A DNA stretch of 64,000 nt, from positions 186,001 to 250,000 of the forward strand of contig CAVXLC010000008.1 of NCBI GenBank assembly GCA_963762545.1, in the 5' to 3' direction. The DNA comes from JABFSM01 sp963762545. Lineage in GTDB: Bacteria > Gemmatimonadota > Gemmatimonadetes > Gemmatimonadales > GWC2-71-9. Within the stretch, counting starts at the first letter, position 1. The number at the start of each line of letters is the position of its first letter. This document shows positions 36,899-44,300 of this stretch, piece after piece. The position numbers and the translations under genes are program-made. The notes beneath the pieces were generated by a model. The model made no database searches. It was not told the origin of the DNA and saw only the letters and a program-made list of their open reading frames with translations.

Positions 36899-37270
36899 AT
36901 GCGGTTCCTGACGATCTACCAGGCCAGCGAGAAACTGACCAAGCGCAACGAATCCGGAGGGCCGCCCGACCCGGAGGAAATGGCCCGCATGAACGCCCTG
37001 ATCGAGGAAATGACCCGGGCAGGTACGCTGGTTTCGACCGAAGGATGCAAGCAGAGCGCCAAAGGCGCCCGGGTGCGGCAACGGGACGGCAAGGTGACCG
37101 TGACCGACGGGCCCTTCACCGAGAGCAAGGAGCTGATTGCCGGCTTCGCGATCATCAGCGCGAAGTCCAGGGACGAAGCGGTCGCGCTGACGCGGAAGTT
37201 TCTGAGTGTGGCTGGGGACGGCGAGGTCGAGATTCGCGCGCTCTACGAGGAGTCCGACTTCGCTTCCTAG
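36899..37270 (+). CDS. YCII/DGPF-domain protein
   Basis: A 123-residue dimeric alpha+beta protein of the YCII family: FLTIYQASEKLTKRNESGG start, TDGPFTESKELIAGFAII (DGPF motif) in the middle, and VEIRALYEESDF at the end. Such proteins are often encoded near ArsR/AHSA1 or ECF sigma genes; activity is unknown. ATG 36899 is preferred over ATG 36884 because GGAG precedes it at the right distance. Its stop overlaps that of paaD on the other strand tail-to-tail (CTAG). Confidence 0.88.
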   Translation: MRFLTIYQASEKLTKRNESGGPPDPEEMARMNALIEEMTRAGTLVSTEGCKQSAKGARVRQRDGKVTVTDGPFTESKELIAGFAIISAKSRDEAVALTRKFLSVAGDGEVEIRALYEESDFAS

Positions 37271-37791
37271 AAGCTCTTGAAGTGCTCGAACGGCTGGCGA
37301 CAGGCGTGGCAGAGGTGGAGGGACTTGCAGGACGTCGGACCGAACTCGCTCTCGAGCGACGTATTGGCGCTCCCGCAGTAGGGACAGGCCACGTTGCGGA
37401 CCGTGGCGCCCAGCGGCACCAGCTGTTGGGCGGACAGGTGCCCGGGCGGCGCGATCCCGTAGGCCCGGAGCTTTTCCCGGGCCGGCTCGCTCATCCACTC
37501 GGTGGTCCAGGCGGGGGCATATTCCGTCTTGAGGGTGACGCGGTCGAATCCGCCGGCCTTGAGCGCCGACTCGATGTCCTGTTCCATGGCGTGGAGCGCG
37601 GGGCATCCCGAATAGGTGGGGGTGATGGTGACGGTGACGTCTCCACCGGCAACCTCCACCTGGCGCACCACGCCCAGCTCGACCACGGAGAGGACCGGCA
37701 CCTCGGGGTCCTTGACGGATTCGAGGATTTCAAGCGCCCGCGCCTGCGCGGGCGTCCCGGATCCTGAATCCTGAATCCTCGATCCTACCAT
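37267..37791 (-). CDS. paaD: PaaD: phenylacetyl-CoA epoxidase assembly/Fe-S subunit
   Basis: A 174-residue MIP18-family protein. Residues about 30-100 form the MIP18 (DUF59) domain: VKDPEVPVLSVVELGVV and TPTYSGCPALHAMEQDI. The C-terminus carries a zinc/Fe-S-type set of cysteines (VACPYCGSAN, SCKSLHLCHACRQP). PaaD is needed for epoxidase maturation. The ATG at 37791 overlaps the paaC stop by seven bases. Codons 2-11 lie in a tandem 7-base repeat, an unusual start. It ends tail-to-tail with the YCII gene. Confidence 0.92.
   Translation of the reverse strand: MVGSRIQDSGSGTPAQARALEILESVKDPEVPVLSVVELGVVRQVEVAGGDVTVTITPTYSGCPALHAMEQDIESALKAGGFDRVTLKTEYAPAWTTEWMSEPAREKLRAYGIAPPGHLSAQQLVPLGATVRNVACPYCGSANTSLESEFGPTSCKSLHLCHACRQPFEHFKSF
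37761..37788. repeat. Four tandem 7-base units at the paaC/paaD junction
   Basis: ATCCTGA, ATCCTGA, ATCCTCG, ATCCTAC (plus-strand reading): two identical and two diverged copies in a row. It includes the paaC stop and the first codons of paaD. Because seven is not a multiple of three, gain or loss of a unit would shift the paaD frame. Confidence 0.7.
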
Positions 37792-38546
37792 TTGGCCCCC
37801 GGATGGCTCCGAGCTACGATCTGCATTTCCGCCAGCAGGTGCCCCAGATATTCGGTGTGAAGCCCCTGCCGTCCGCGCGACATGCGCATCGGGCCGGCGG
37901 GAATCGTGAGGGTGGCGCGCGTCGCCACGTCGCGTACCATCGCCTCCCACGGCCCCCGGAGCGGCTCGAGATCGGGCACCACCCCGCGTTTCCGGAGCAC
38001 CGCGTCCACCTCGTCCTGCCAGGCGAGCTCTCCGGTCCAGGGCCACAGCTCGTCCAGGGACGCCTGGATCCGCCGGTGGCTCTCCTCGGTCCCGTCACCC
38101 AGCCGCAGCACCCACTCGCTGCTGTGGCGCACGTGGTAGCGGGTTTCCTTGAGCGCCTTGGCCGCGACGGCCGCCAGCTCGGCATGGCTCGACGTTGAGA
38201 GGGCCTCGAGGTGGTGAAAGGCCCACGCGGAGACCAGGAACTGCCGGAGGATGGTGAAGCCGAAGTCCCCCGGGGGCAGCTCGGCGATCGAGACATTCCG
38301 GAACTGGTTTTCGTCGCGCCAGTACGCCAGCGCGTCCTCGTCCCGGCCCCGCCCCTCGGCCTGGCCCGCCAGGCGCAGGAACATGGTGGCCTGGCCCAGC
38401 AGATCGAGGGCGATGTTGGCGGTGGCGATGTCTTCCTCGAGGACCGGCCCGTGCCCGCACCATTCGGACAGCCGGTGGCCCAGCACCAGGCGATCGTCGC
38501 CCAGGCGCAGGAGGTACTCGGTGAGCGCCGCGTCGGGGCCGCTCAT
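37785..38546 (-). CDS. paaC: PaaC: structural subunit of phenylacetyl-CoA 1,2-epoxidase
   Basis: A 253-residue ferritin-like helical protein lacking the full set of di-iron ligands, as expected for PaaC. It shows LTEYLLRLGDDRLVLGHRLS at the start, NIALDLLGQATMFLRLAGQ, ENQFRNVSIAELP and ALKETRYHVRHSSEWVLRLG. PaaA-PaaC form the core of the epoxidase. The start overlaps the paaB stop by four bases. Confidence 0.94.
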   Translation of the reverse strand: MSGPDAALTEYLLRLGDDRLVLGHRLSEWCGHGPVLEEDIATANIALDLLGQATMFLRLAGQAEGRGRDEDALAYWRDENQFRNVSIAELPPGDFGFTILRQFLVSAWAFHHLEALSTSSHAELAAVAAKALKETRYHVRHSSEWVLRLGDGTEESHRRIQASLDELWPWTGELAWQDEVDAVLRKRGVVPDLEPLRGPWEAMVRDVATRATLTIPAGPMRMSRGRQGLHTEYLGHLLAEMQIVARSHPGAKW

Positions 38547-38815
38547 TCGGCCTTGGTCCCCCGCGGCACCTTGTAGAACTGCGGGTGGCGGTAGGGCTTG
38601 TCGTTACCGGGATCGAAAAACGGGCCCGCGTCCTCCGGGCTCGACGCGGTGATTGCTTCGCTGGGCACCACCCAGATGTTGACCGCCTCGCCCCGGCGGG
38701 TGTAGACGTCCCGCGCGTTCTGCAGCGCCAGCTCCGCGTCGGGCGCATGGACGCTGCCGGCATGCTCGTGGGGCGCGCCGTGTCCCGCCTGGGTAAAGAC
38801 CTCCCAGAGCCTCAC
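38543..38815 (-). CDS. paaB: PaaB: small subunit of phenylacetyl-CoA 1,2-epoxidase
   Basis: A 90-residue protein: LWEVFTQAGHGAPHEHAGSV start, AELALQNARDVYTRRGEAV and NIWVVPSEAIT, then FFDPGNDKPYRHPQFYKVP, the standard PaaB sequence pattern. PaaB bridges the PaaAC dimers. It begins with GTG 38815 inside the paaA stop (GTGA), so its translation is coupled to paaA; a long upstream reading frame in this frame is not coding. Confidence 0.92.
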   Translation of the reverse strand: MRLWEVFTQAGHGAPHEHAGSVHAPDAELALQNARDVYTRRGEAVNIWVVPSEAITASSPEDAGPFFDPGNDKPYRHPQFYKVPRGTKAE

Positions 38816-39765
38816 GCCGCCTCCCGGCCCCGCGCGGCGTGCTTGGCGGCATACGCCTCCGCCGCGTCGCGCACCCAGGCGCCCTCGGCGTGGGCCTGAT
38901 TGCGGGCGGCCAACCGCTCCCGATTCATCGGACCGTTGCCGGAGATCACCTGGTGGAACTCGTCCCAGTCGATCGGTCCGGTCTCGTAGTCTCCCGTCTC
39001 GGGGTTCTTTCGGAGCAGCGGGTCGGGAATCGAGAGGCCGATCGCGTCGGCCTGGGGTACCGTGAGGTTGACGAACCGCTGGCGGAGCTCGTCGTTGCCC
39101 TTCTGCTTCACCTTCCAGCGGAGCAGCTCGGCGCTGTTGGGGCTGTCCTTGTCGGAGGGGCCGAACATCATGAGGGAGGGCCACCACCACCGATTGAGCG
39201 CGTCCTGTGCCATCGCCTTCTGGGCCGGCGTACCGGCGGCCAGCGTGGCCATGATCTCGTAGCCCTGCCGCTTGTGGAAGTTCTCTTCCTTGCAGATCCG
39301 GACCATCGCCCGCGCATAGGGGCCGTAGGAGGCGTGGGCCAGCATCGTCTGGTTCACGATGGCGGCGCCGTCCACCAGCCAGCCGATGGCGCCCATGTCG
39401 GCCCAGGTGAGGGTCGGATAGTTGAAGATGCTGGAGTACTTGGCGGTCCCCGCCAGGAGCTGGTCGATCAGATCGTCCCGGTCCACCCCCAGCGTTTCGG
39501 TGCCGCAGTAGATGTAGAGACCGTGGCCGGCTTCGTCCTGCACCTTGGCCAGCAGGGAGATCTTCCGGCGGAGGCTCGGCGCGCGGGTGATCCAGTTGCC
39601 CTCGGGCAGCATGCCGACCACCTCGGAATGGGCATGCTGGGACATCATGCGCACCAGCTGCTTCCGGTAGCGCTCCGGCATCCAGTCCTTGGGCTCGATC
39701 GTTTCGCCCCCGGCGATGCGGGCCTCGAAGGCGGCACTGCGGGCGCTGTCGTCTGTTGGGCTCAT
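38812..39765 (-). CDS. paaA: PaaA: catalytic di-iron subunit of phenylacetyl-CoA 1,2-epoxidase
   Basis: A 317-residue ferritin-like enzyme that epoxidises the ring of phenylacetyl-CoA. The di-iron ligands are seen in KVQDEAGHGLYIYCG and CKEENFHKRQGYE (E-x-x-H motifs), with MPERYRKQLVRMMSQHAHSE upstream. First gene of the paaABCD operon; a GGAAGGGG site precedes ATG 39765. The electron-transfer reductase PaaE is not next to it. It is transcribed divergently from an enoyl-CoA hydratase gene. Confidence 0.95.
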   Translation of the reverse strand: MSPTDDSARSAAFEARIAGGETIEPKDWMPERYRKQLVRMMSQHAHSEVVGMLPEGNWITRAPSLRRKISLLAKVQDEAGHGLYIYCGTETLGVDRDDLIDQLLAGTAKYSSIFNYPTLTWADMGAIGWLVDGAAIVNQTMLAHASYGPYARAMVRICKEENFHKRQGYEIMATLAAGTPAQKAMAQDALNRWWWPSLMMFGPSDKDSPNSAELLRWKVKQKGNDELRQRFVNLTVPQADAIGLSIPDPLLRKNPETGDYETGPIDWDEFHQVISGNGPMNRERLAARNQAHAEGAWVRDAAEAYAAKHAARGREAA

Positions 39766-39810
39766 TCCGGTATTCCCCTTCCGATCCGCTTACTCGGCAA
39801 GCACTTACGG

Positions 39811-39824
39811 TATATTGGAATATA
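39811..39824. promoter_or_regulatory. TATATT-GG-AATATA palindrome in the divergent paaA promoter region
   Basis: TATATT (39811-39816) and AATATA (39819-39824) are perfect arms around GG, in the 94 bases between paaA (minus) and the enoyl-CoA hydratase (plus). It is the most AT-rich point of the region, so it may be the -10 for one or both directions, or an operator. ACTTACGG (39803-39810), also found near paaJ/paaG, is directly adjacent. Confidence 0.5.
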
Positions 39825-39859
39825 GCTCCGATGGACCCTAACAGCATAAGGATTGGCCC

Positions 39860-40639
39860 GTGAGCGAGCCCAAGGCGGATCCCTCGATGCTCGAGGCCGG
39901 AACGGTGGAGGTCGGCGCCACCGGCGGCGTGACGACGGTGCGGTTCGGGCACCCCAAGAGCAACTCGCTGCCGGGAGCGCTGCTGGCCCGGATGGCGGAG
40001 GCGATCACCCGGGCGGGGGCAGATCCGGCCACCCGGGTCGTGGTGCTTCGGAGCGAGGGCACCGGGGCCTTCTGCGCCGGGGCGTCGTTCGACGAATTCA
40101 AGGCGGTGCGCAACCGGGCGGAAGGGACCCGGTTCTTCTCGGGATTCGGCCAGGTCATCCTGGCGATGATCCGGTGCCCCTGCTTCGTGGTAACCCGGGT
40201 GCACGGCAAGACCGCGGGGGGCGGGATCGGATTGGTGGCGGCGTCGGATTACGCCCTGGCGGTGCCCGAAGCGGCGCTCAAGTTGAGCGAGCTTGCGGTG
40301 GGCATCGGCCCCTTTGTGGTGGGGCCGGTCATCGAGAAGAAGGTCGGTCTGGCTGCGTATTCCGCCATGGCGGTGGACGCGGACTGGCGCAGCGCGGAAT
40401 GGGCCCGGGGAGTGGGACTGTACTCGGAGGTGCTGGATACCGTGCCGTCGCTGGATTTCCGGGTCGGGGAATTCGCGCGGAAGCTGGCGGGGTACAACCC
40501 CGACGCGGTGAAGCGTTTGAAAGAGCTCTTCTGGGCGGGAACCGACGGCTGGGCCGAGTTGCTGGCCCAGCGGGCGGAGATCAGCGGGACGCTGGTGCTG
40601 GGGGAGTACACCCAGCGGGCCATCCGCGGAGGCACGTGA
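39860..40639 (+). CDS. Enoyl-CoA hydratase/isomerase family protein (PaaF-like role likely)
   Basis: A 259-residue crotonase-fold protein: VVLRSEGTGAFCAGASFDEF (first oxyanion loop), VHGKTAGGGIGLVAASDYAL (second) and KLSELAVGIGPFVVGPVIEK, with one catalytic-type glutamate in LSELAVG as in methylglutaconyl- and enoyl-CoA hydratases. In this context it is the best candidate for the 2,3-dehydroadipyl-CoA hydratase step (PaaF), otherwise missing. It starts with GTG 39860 and AAGGA upstream. The stop overlaps the DUF5946 gene by four bases. Confidence 0.82.
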   Translation: MSEPKADPSMLEAGTVEVGATGGVTTVRFGHPKSNSLPGALLARMAEAITRAGADPATRVVVLRSEGTGAFCAGASFDEFKAVRNRAEGTRFFSGFGQVILAMIRCPCFVVTRVHGKTAGGGIGLVAASDYALAVPEAALKLSELAVGIGPFVVGPVIEKKVGLAAYSAMAVDADWRSAEWARGVGLYSEVLDTVPSLDFRVGEFARKLAGYNPDAVKRLKELFWAGTDGWAELLAQRAEISGTLVLGEYTQRAIRGGT

Positions 40640-41106
40640 GCCCCTGCCCCGACTGCAGCGCACCCTTCGAAGGCCGAGAGGGATGCGACCGCGCCTTTCA
40701 CGAGCTGGGTGCGCGGGCGATGTCGGACGCCAGATTCGGGTACCGGAGGCGCGCCGTGGTCGATGCGTACTGCCTCCAGCATCCGGCGTACATTCTCTCA
40801 CTCAAGTCGTTCGCCGCGCATCTCTGCGGCCTGTGCGCCGCGGTGGAGCGGACGGCGGACCCCCGCGCCGAGCGGGCGGTGTGGAGCACTCTCAGGATTC
40901 CGCCGGATGCCCGGAAGCCAGAGCTGCCCGCGGTGCGCGGCACGGTCACGGTGGCGAGTGTGTATCATGCCGTCACGCCCGAGACCTTTCGCCAGGCCGT
41001 GGACGCGTGGATCGCCGATGTATGGAACGCGTGGGGTGGGCATCACGACCTGGCCCGGACCTGGCTGGACTATTCGATCGCGCAACCGGTGAGTCGCAAG
41101 CGCTGA
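40636..41106 (+). CDS. DUF5946 family protein
   Basis: A 156-residue protein starting GTG 40636 inside the upstream stop (GTGA). It begins CPDCSAPFEGREGCDRAFHE, a Cys-x2-Cys knuckle typical of DUF5946, and later AYCLQHPAYILSLKSFAAHL with a further CGLC pair. This suggests metal binding. Function unknown. Translational coupling to the enoyl-CoA hydratase suggests some link to the PAA genes, or simple hitch-hiking. Confidence 0.8.
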   Translation: MSPCPDCSAPFEGREGCDRAFHELGARAMSDARFGYRRRAVVDAYCLQHPAYILSLKSFAAHLCGLCAAVERTADPRAERAVWSTLRIPPDARKPELPAVRGTVTVASVYHAVTPETFRQAVDAWIADVWNAWGGHHDLARTWLDYSIAQPVSRKR

Positions 41107-41204
41107 GCGGGTGGAGCGCCGACCCGGCTGGCCGCGCCGTCTACCGAACGATATGTTGGCCGGCGCCGGATTCGATTTTCCTCCATGCCTATCGGGAGGC
41201 TCCC

Positions 41205-41431
41205 ATGAGACCATCGGCCCGGGTTATCTCCCTCATGGCGCTCCTGGCGACCAACGAAATGCGGTTTCTGGGGCCCGACTGGGTGGTCTACCGCAGCACG
41301 CTCACCGGTCAGCGAATCCCCAAGGCGGGCGGAGACCCGGTGCCCTTCGAGACGAAGTACTTCGATCTGCTGCACCGGAAGGACGCCGGGGGGGGGAAGT
41401 CGTGTACCAGGCCTGGAGCGACAACCGATGA
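41205..41431 (+). pseudogene. Small unknown gene broken by a frameshift in a G9 tract
   Basis: ATG 41205 follows a strong GGGAGG site. The frame reads SLMALLATNEMRFLGPDWVV and YRSTLTGQRIPKAGG, then PVPFETKYFDLLHRKDAGG into nine Gs at 41388-41396. With the frame changed by one base at that tract, it continues EVVYQAWSDNR and stops at TGA 41431. The codons after that stop, still in frame, read PDHVRTVAAPGVAHHKFARR to a second stop, so a nonsense change may also be present. The family is not recognised. It could be a decayed gene or an assembly error in the G-run. Confidence 0.5.
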
Positions 41432-41516
41432 CCCGACCACGTGCGCACGGTGGCCGCACCCGGCGTCGCCCACCACAAATTCGCCCGGCGGTAGGGACCG
41501 GCGTTCGGTGCTCGGC

Positions 41517-42608
41517 TCAATCGGGCGGATGCACCGTCAGGGCGACCGCGGCAAACGCGGCGGTCGGAGTCGAGCCACCCCCGGCGTCGACCGAGCCGAC
41601 CAGCCATTGCTGCGCACCAGCGGGTACCTTCACCGCGGTGTAGATCGTCGCGCCGGTGACTCGCACACCGCCCCTCGGTAACCCGGGACCCAGCAGCAGA
41701 TAGGATACCGCGCCACGTACCGGCTTCCAGGCGAGCCGGACTTCGCCGGGAGCAGTCTCCGCCGCGGTGAACCCCGCCGGATTGGCGAGCCCCATCGGGG
41801 GGTTGGCTCCGCTCGCTGCGGCCCCGGCCGCTCCTCCGCCCGCGGCGACACCGCCCGCCGCCGCGCCTCCCGAGAGACCCGGAGCGCCCCCGGCACCGGC
41901 CCCACTCGCCGCACCCGCCGCACCCGCCGCACCCGCCGCACCACCGGCGGCGGCAACCCCGCCCGCCGCCTTGGCTCCGGTTGCAAGTCCTCCGCTGGTC
42001 GCTGCCCCGGCCCCGGCCCCGGCCGACGCACCGGGCGCACCTGCTGCAGCCCCGGCGGCTCCCCCGCCCGCCGCGGCTCCTCCCGAGATAGCCGCTACCC
42101 CCGCAGCACCGGCCCCACTCGCTGCACCAGCAGCACCCGCCGCACCCGCCGCACCCGCCGCACCCGCGGCGCCTCCCGTCGCCGCGGCCGCTCCCGCCGC
42201 CCCGGCACCCGCTACGCCACCGGCACCGCCGGCGGCCCCAGCGGCCCGACCGGCGTCAACCGGAGGACTGAATTGCAGGTCGTTGTAGCCGAAAGCGCCA
42301 TCGGGAAACCGCACCGTGACCCGGTACACGTACACGCCAGCCTCAGGAAGCGGCGTGTCGGTCCAGGAACCACCGGCGAGGCGTGCGGAACTGTTCCGGC
42401 AGCAGTTCGGCTGATCCGATTTCCAGCGCTCGACCGTGTAGAACGTGGCGCCCTTGAGCAGCCGCCAGGTCACCGTGGGCGATCCGGCCACGATGCTCAC
42501 CTGGACTCCCAACCTCACGGCCATTTGTGATGCTGCCGGTCTCGCCGTGATGAAGGGTCCACCCAGCAGGACGACCAGCAGGCCCCCGGACCGCGTCAAC
42601 CAACGCAT
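41517..42608 (-). CDS. Exported protein: beta domain, Gly/Ala-rich linker, beta domain
   Basis: A 363-residue secreted protein. A signal peptide (LLVVLLGGPFITARPAASQ) is followed by a fibronectin/Ig-like domain (VTWRLLKGATFYTVERWKSD, ending VYRVTVRFPDGAFGYND), a linker of about 150 residues made almost only of Gly and Ala, and a second similar domain (VRLAWKPVRGAVSYLLLGPG). The linker includes runs such as AAGAAGAAGAAGAAS, encoded by near-repeats of GCGGGT/GCCGGC triplets. No enzyme motif is seen; a surface or matrix protein is likely. ATG 42608 has GGGAG about eight bases upstream. Confidence 0.75.
   Translation of the reverse strand: MRWLTRSGGLLVVLLGGPFITARPAASQMAVRLGVQVSIVAGSPTVTWRLLKGATFYTVERWKSDQPNCCRNSSARLAGGSWTDTPLPEAGVYVYRVTVRFPDGAFGYNDLQFSPPVDAGRAAGAAGGAGGVAGAGAAGAAAATGGAAGAAGAAGAAGAAGAASGAGAAGVAAISGGAAAGGGAAGAAAGAPGASAGAGAGAATSGGLATGAKAAGGVAAAGGAAGAAGAAGAASGAGAGGAPGLSGGAAAGGVAAGGGAAGAAASGANPPMGLANPAGFTAAETAPGEVRLAWKPVRGAVSYLLLGPGLPRGGVRVTGATIYTAVKVPAGAQQWLVGSVDAGGGSTPTAAFAAVALTVHPPD
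41797..42258. repeat. Low-complexity (Gly/Ala-coding) DNA repeat region
   Basis: Inside the preceding gene, strings of GCC/GCG/GGC-type triplets include perfect CACCCGCCG-type units near 41910-41945 and 42130-42170. Such GC-rich triplet tracts can expand or shrink by slippage without changing frame, so linker length may vary between strains. Confidence 0.7.
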
Positions 42609-42696
42609 GAGGCAACTCCCCCGTGATATGTGAGCACCAAGGTACCGGGCGCGCATCAGGCCGCATTCATATCGCTATCACGCCGGAATCACCCGG

Positions 42697-43548
42697 CTAA
42701 AGCGTTGGGCCGGCACTGGTTCGAGGCGCAGCCGCCAGGTTCTGGCATCGGCTCAGGAGCCGGGGGTCGCCGATCCGCTCGGCCCACCCGGCAAAGGCCG
42801 CGGTGGGCCCGCGCCATTCCAGCTCGTCCACGCTGCGAAACAAGGGAGCGTCGGTCCGGAGCGTCGCGAGGCTCTTGAAGAGCAGCGCCCGGTCCCGCTG
42901 CTCGCTCAGCGCGTTGGGCGGGAAGGCCTCGAGGGCGCCATACCGATTGAGCAGCCGCGCCGCCGAGACCGCACCGATGCCGGGAAGGCCCGGATAACCG
43001 TCCTGGGCGTCTCCTACCAGCGCCAGGTAATCGGGAATCAGGATGGGATCGACCCCGAATTTCTTCCGGACCCCTTCGGCGTTCCGGATTTCCCCGCCCC
43101 GCCGGTCCATCTGCACCACCCGATCGTCCCGGACGCATTGGGCGAGATCCTTGTCGTTGGCCCAGATGCAGACCTTCTCGACTCGGGGGTCCCCGCTGGC
43201 CAGATGCGCCGCGGACGCGAGCCCGTCGTCGGCCTCCAGCTCGACCATGGGCCACACCGCGATTCCCATCGCGGCGAGCGCCTCCTCCAGCGGAATGAAC
43301 TGGGCCATGAGCGCGCGCTCGACGCCCTCGGACGTCTTGTAGCCGGGCCAGAGCTCGTTGCGGAAGGATTCGATCACGTGATCGGTGGCGACCCCGAGAT
43401 GGGTGGCGCCCTGCTCGATCATCCGGAGGATGGAATGAAGCAGCCCGCCCACCGCGGCGAGAGGCAGGTCCTTTCCCTTGTTGGCGCGGCGCTGGCCGTA
43501 GAACTGGCGGAACAGCTCGTAGGTGCCATCGAGGAGGTGGACGATCAT
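42697..43548 (-). CDS. 5'-3' exonuclease/flap endonuclease-like protein (Pol I N-terminal type)
   Basis: A 283-residue protein with the PIN-like 5'-3' exonuclease core and the helix-hairpin-helix region: HLLDGTYELFRQFYG at the start, the Asp-rich VELEADDGLASAAHL and WANDKDLAQCV, and LPGIGAVSAARLLNRYGALE as the H3TH. It lacks a polymerase domain, so it is a stand-alone nuclease like ExoIX/T5 FEN. It may process flaps in repair or Okazaki fragments. ATG 43548 is chosen because it gives the family start; a longer frame begins 13 codons earlier without support. Confidence 0.87.
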   Translation of the reverse strand: MIVHLLDGTYELFRQFYGQRRANKGKDLPLAAVGGLLHSILRMIEQGATHLGVATDHVIESFRNELWPGYKTSEGVERALMAQFIPLEEALAAMGIAVWPMVELEADDGLASAAHLASGDPRVEKVCIWANDKDLAQCVRDDRVVQMDRRGGEIRNAEGVRKKFGVDPILIPDYLALVGDAQDGYPGLPGIGAVSAARLLNRYGALEAFPPNALSEQRDRALLFKSLATLRTDAPLFRSVDELEWRGPTAAFAGWAERIGDPRLLSRCQNLAAAPRTSAGPTL

Positions 43549-43610
43549 CGGCCGTCGCTCGTCTCCCTCACATTCGATGAGGCGCACACCGTCATCCCGG
43601 GGAGGACCTC

Positions 43611-44285
43611 ATGTTCGTCGGTCACTACGGAGTGAGCTTTGCCGGCAAACGGATGGAACCCGCCATTCCCCTGTGGGTGCTCTTCCTGGCGGTCCAGTTC
43701 CTGGATGTGTTGTGGGCCCCGTTCATCCTGCTGGGTATCGAGAAGACCCGCATCGTTCCCGGAATCACCGCCTCGAATCCGTTCGACCTGTACTACATGC
43801 CCTACACCCACGGCCTGGTGACGGCCCTCGCGTGGGCCGTGCTGGCGGGAACCATCGCCCAGGGCATCGCCGGCCGGGCCCACCACCGAGTCGGCATGAT
43901 CATCGGCCTGGCGGTATTCTCGCACTGGGTGCTCGATTTCATCGTCCACCGTCCCGATCTTCCGCTGTACGATAACACGGCCAAGGTCGGCCTGGGGTTG
44001 TGGAACGCGCCGGCAGTGGCCCTCGGCCTGGAAGTCGCGTTGCTCTTCGGCGGCATGTGGCTCTGGCTCGGGGGACGGCTGGCGGCGTCGATGGGGACCG
44101 TGATCTTCGGGTTCGTGATGGTCGGAATCCAGGCGTATGTCTTCTTCGGCCCGCCGCCGGCATCGGACCGGTCGTTCGCCTGGACCGCGATCGGGTCCTA
44201 TGCCGGGTTCGCGCTGGTGATCTGGTGGTTGCAGGATCGCCGCGCCGGCGGAGGTCTCGCGGCGAGAAGTCGACTGCAGCAATAG
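43611..44285 (+). CDS. Multi-pass membrane protein, YdjM/DUF457-like (putative metal-dependent hydrolase)
   Basis: A 224-residue protein with about six membrane helices. The start FVGHYGVSFAGKRMEP and the motif FSHWVLDFIVHRPDLPL, with conserved histidines and aspartate in the membrane, match the LexA-regulated YdjM/DUF457 group. The family is annotated as membrane-bound metal-dependent hydrolase; the activity is unproven. It is transcribed divergently from the exonuclease gene, 62 bases apart. Confidence 0.82.
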   Translation: MFVGHYGVSFAGKRMEPAIPLWVLFLAVQFLDVLWAPFILLGIEKTRIVPGITASNPFDLYYMPYTHGLVTALAWAVLAGTIAQGIAGRAHHRVGMIIGLAVFSHWVLDFIVHRPDLPLYDNTAKVGLGLWNAPAVALGLEVALLFGGMWLWLGGRLAASMGTVIFGFVMVGIQAYVFFGPPPASDRSFAWTAIGSYAGFALVIWWLQDRRAGGGLAARSRLQQ

Positions 44286-44300
44286 TCCGCCGCCCGCGGA

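Noticed and set aside
41797..42258. Possible collagen-like G-x-y repeat in the Gly/Ala linker.
   Set aside because: Gly does not keep a strict three-residue period and there is almost no proline, so it is not a collagen-like triple helix.
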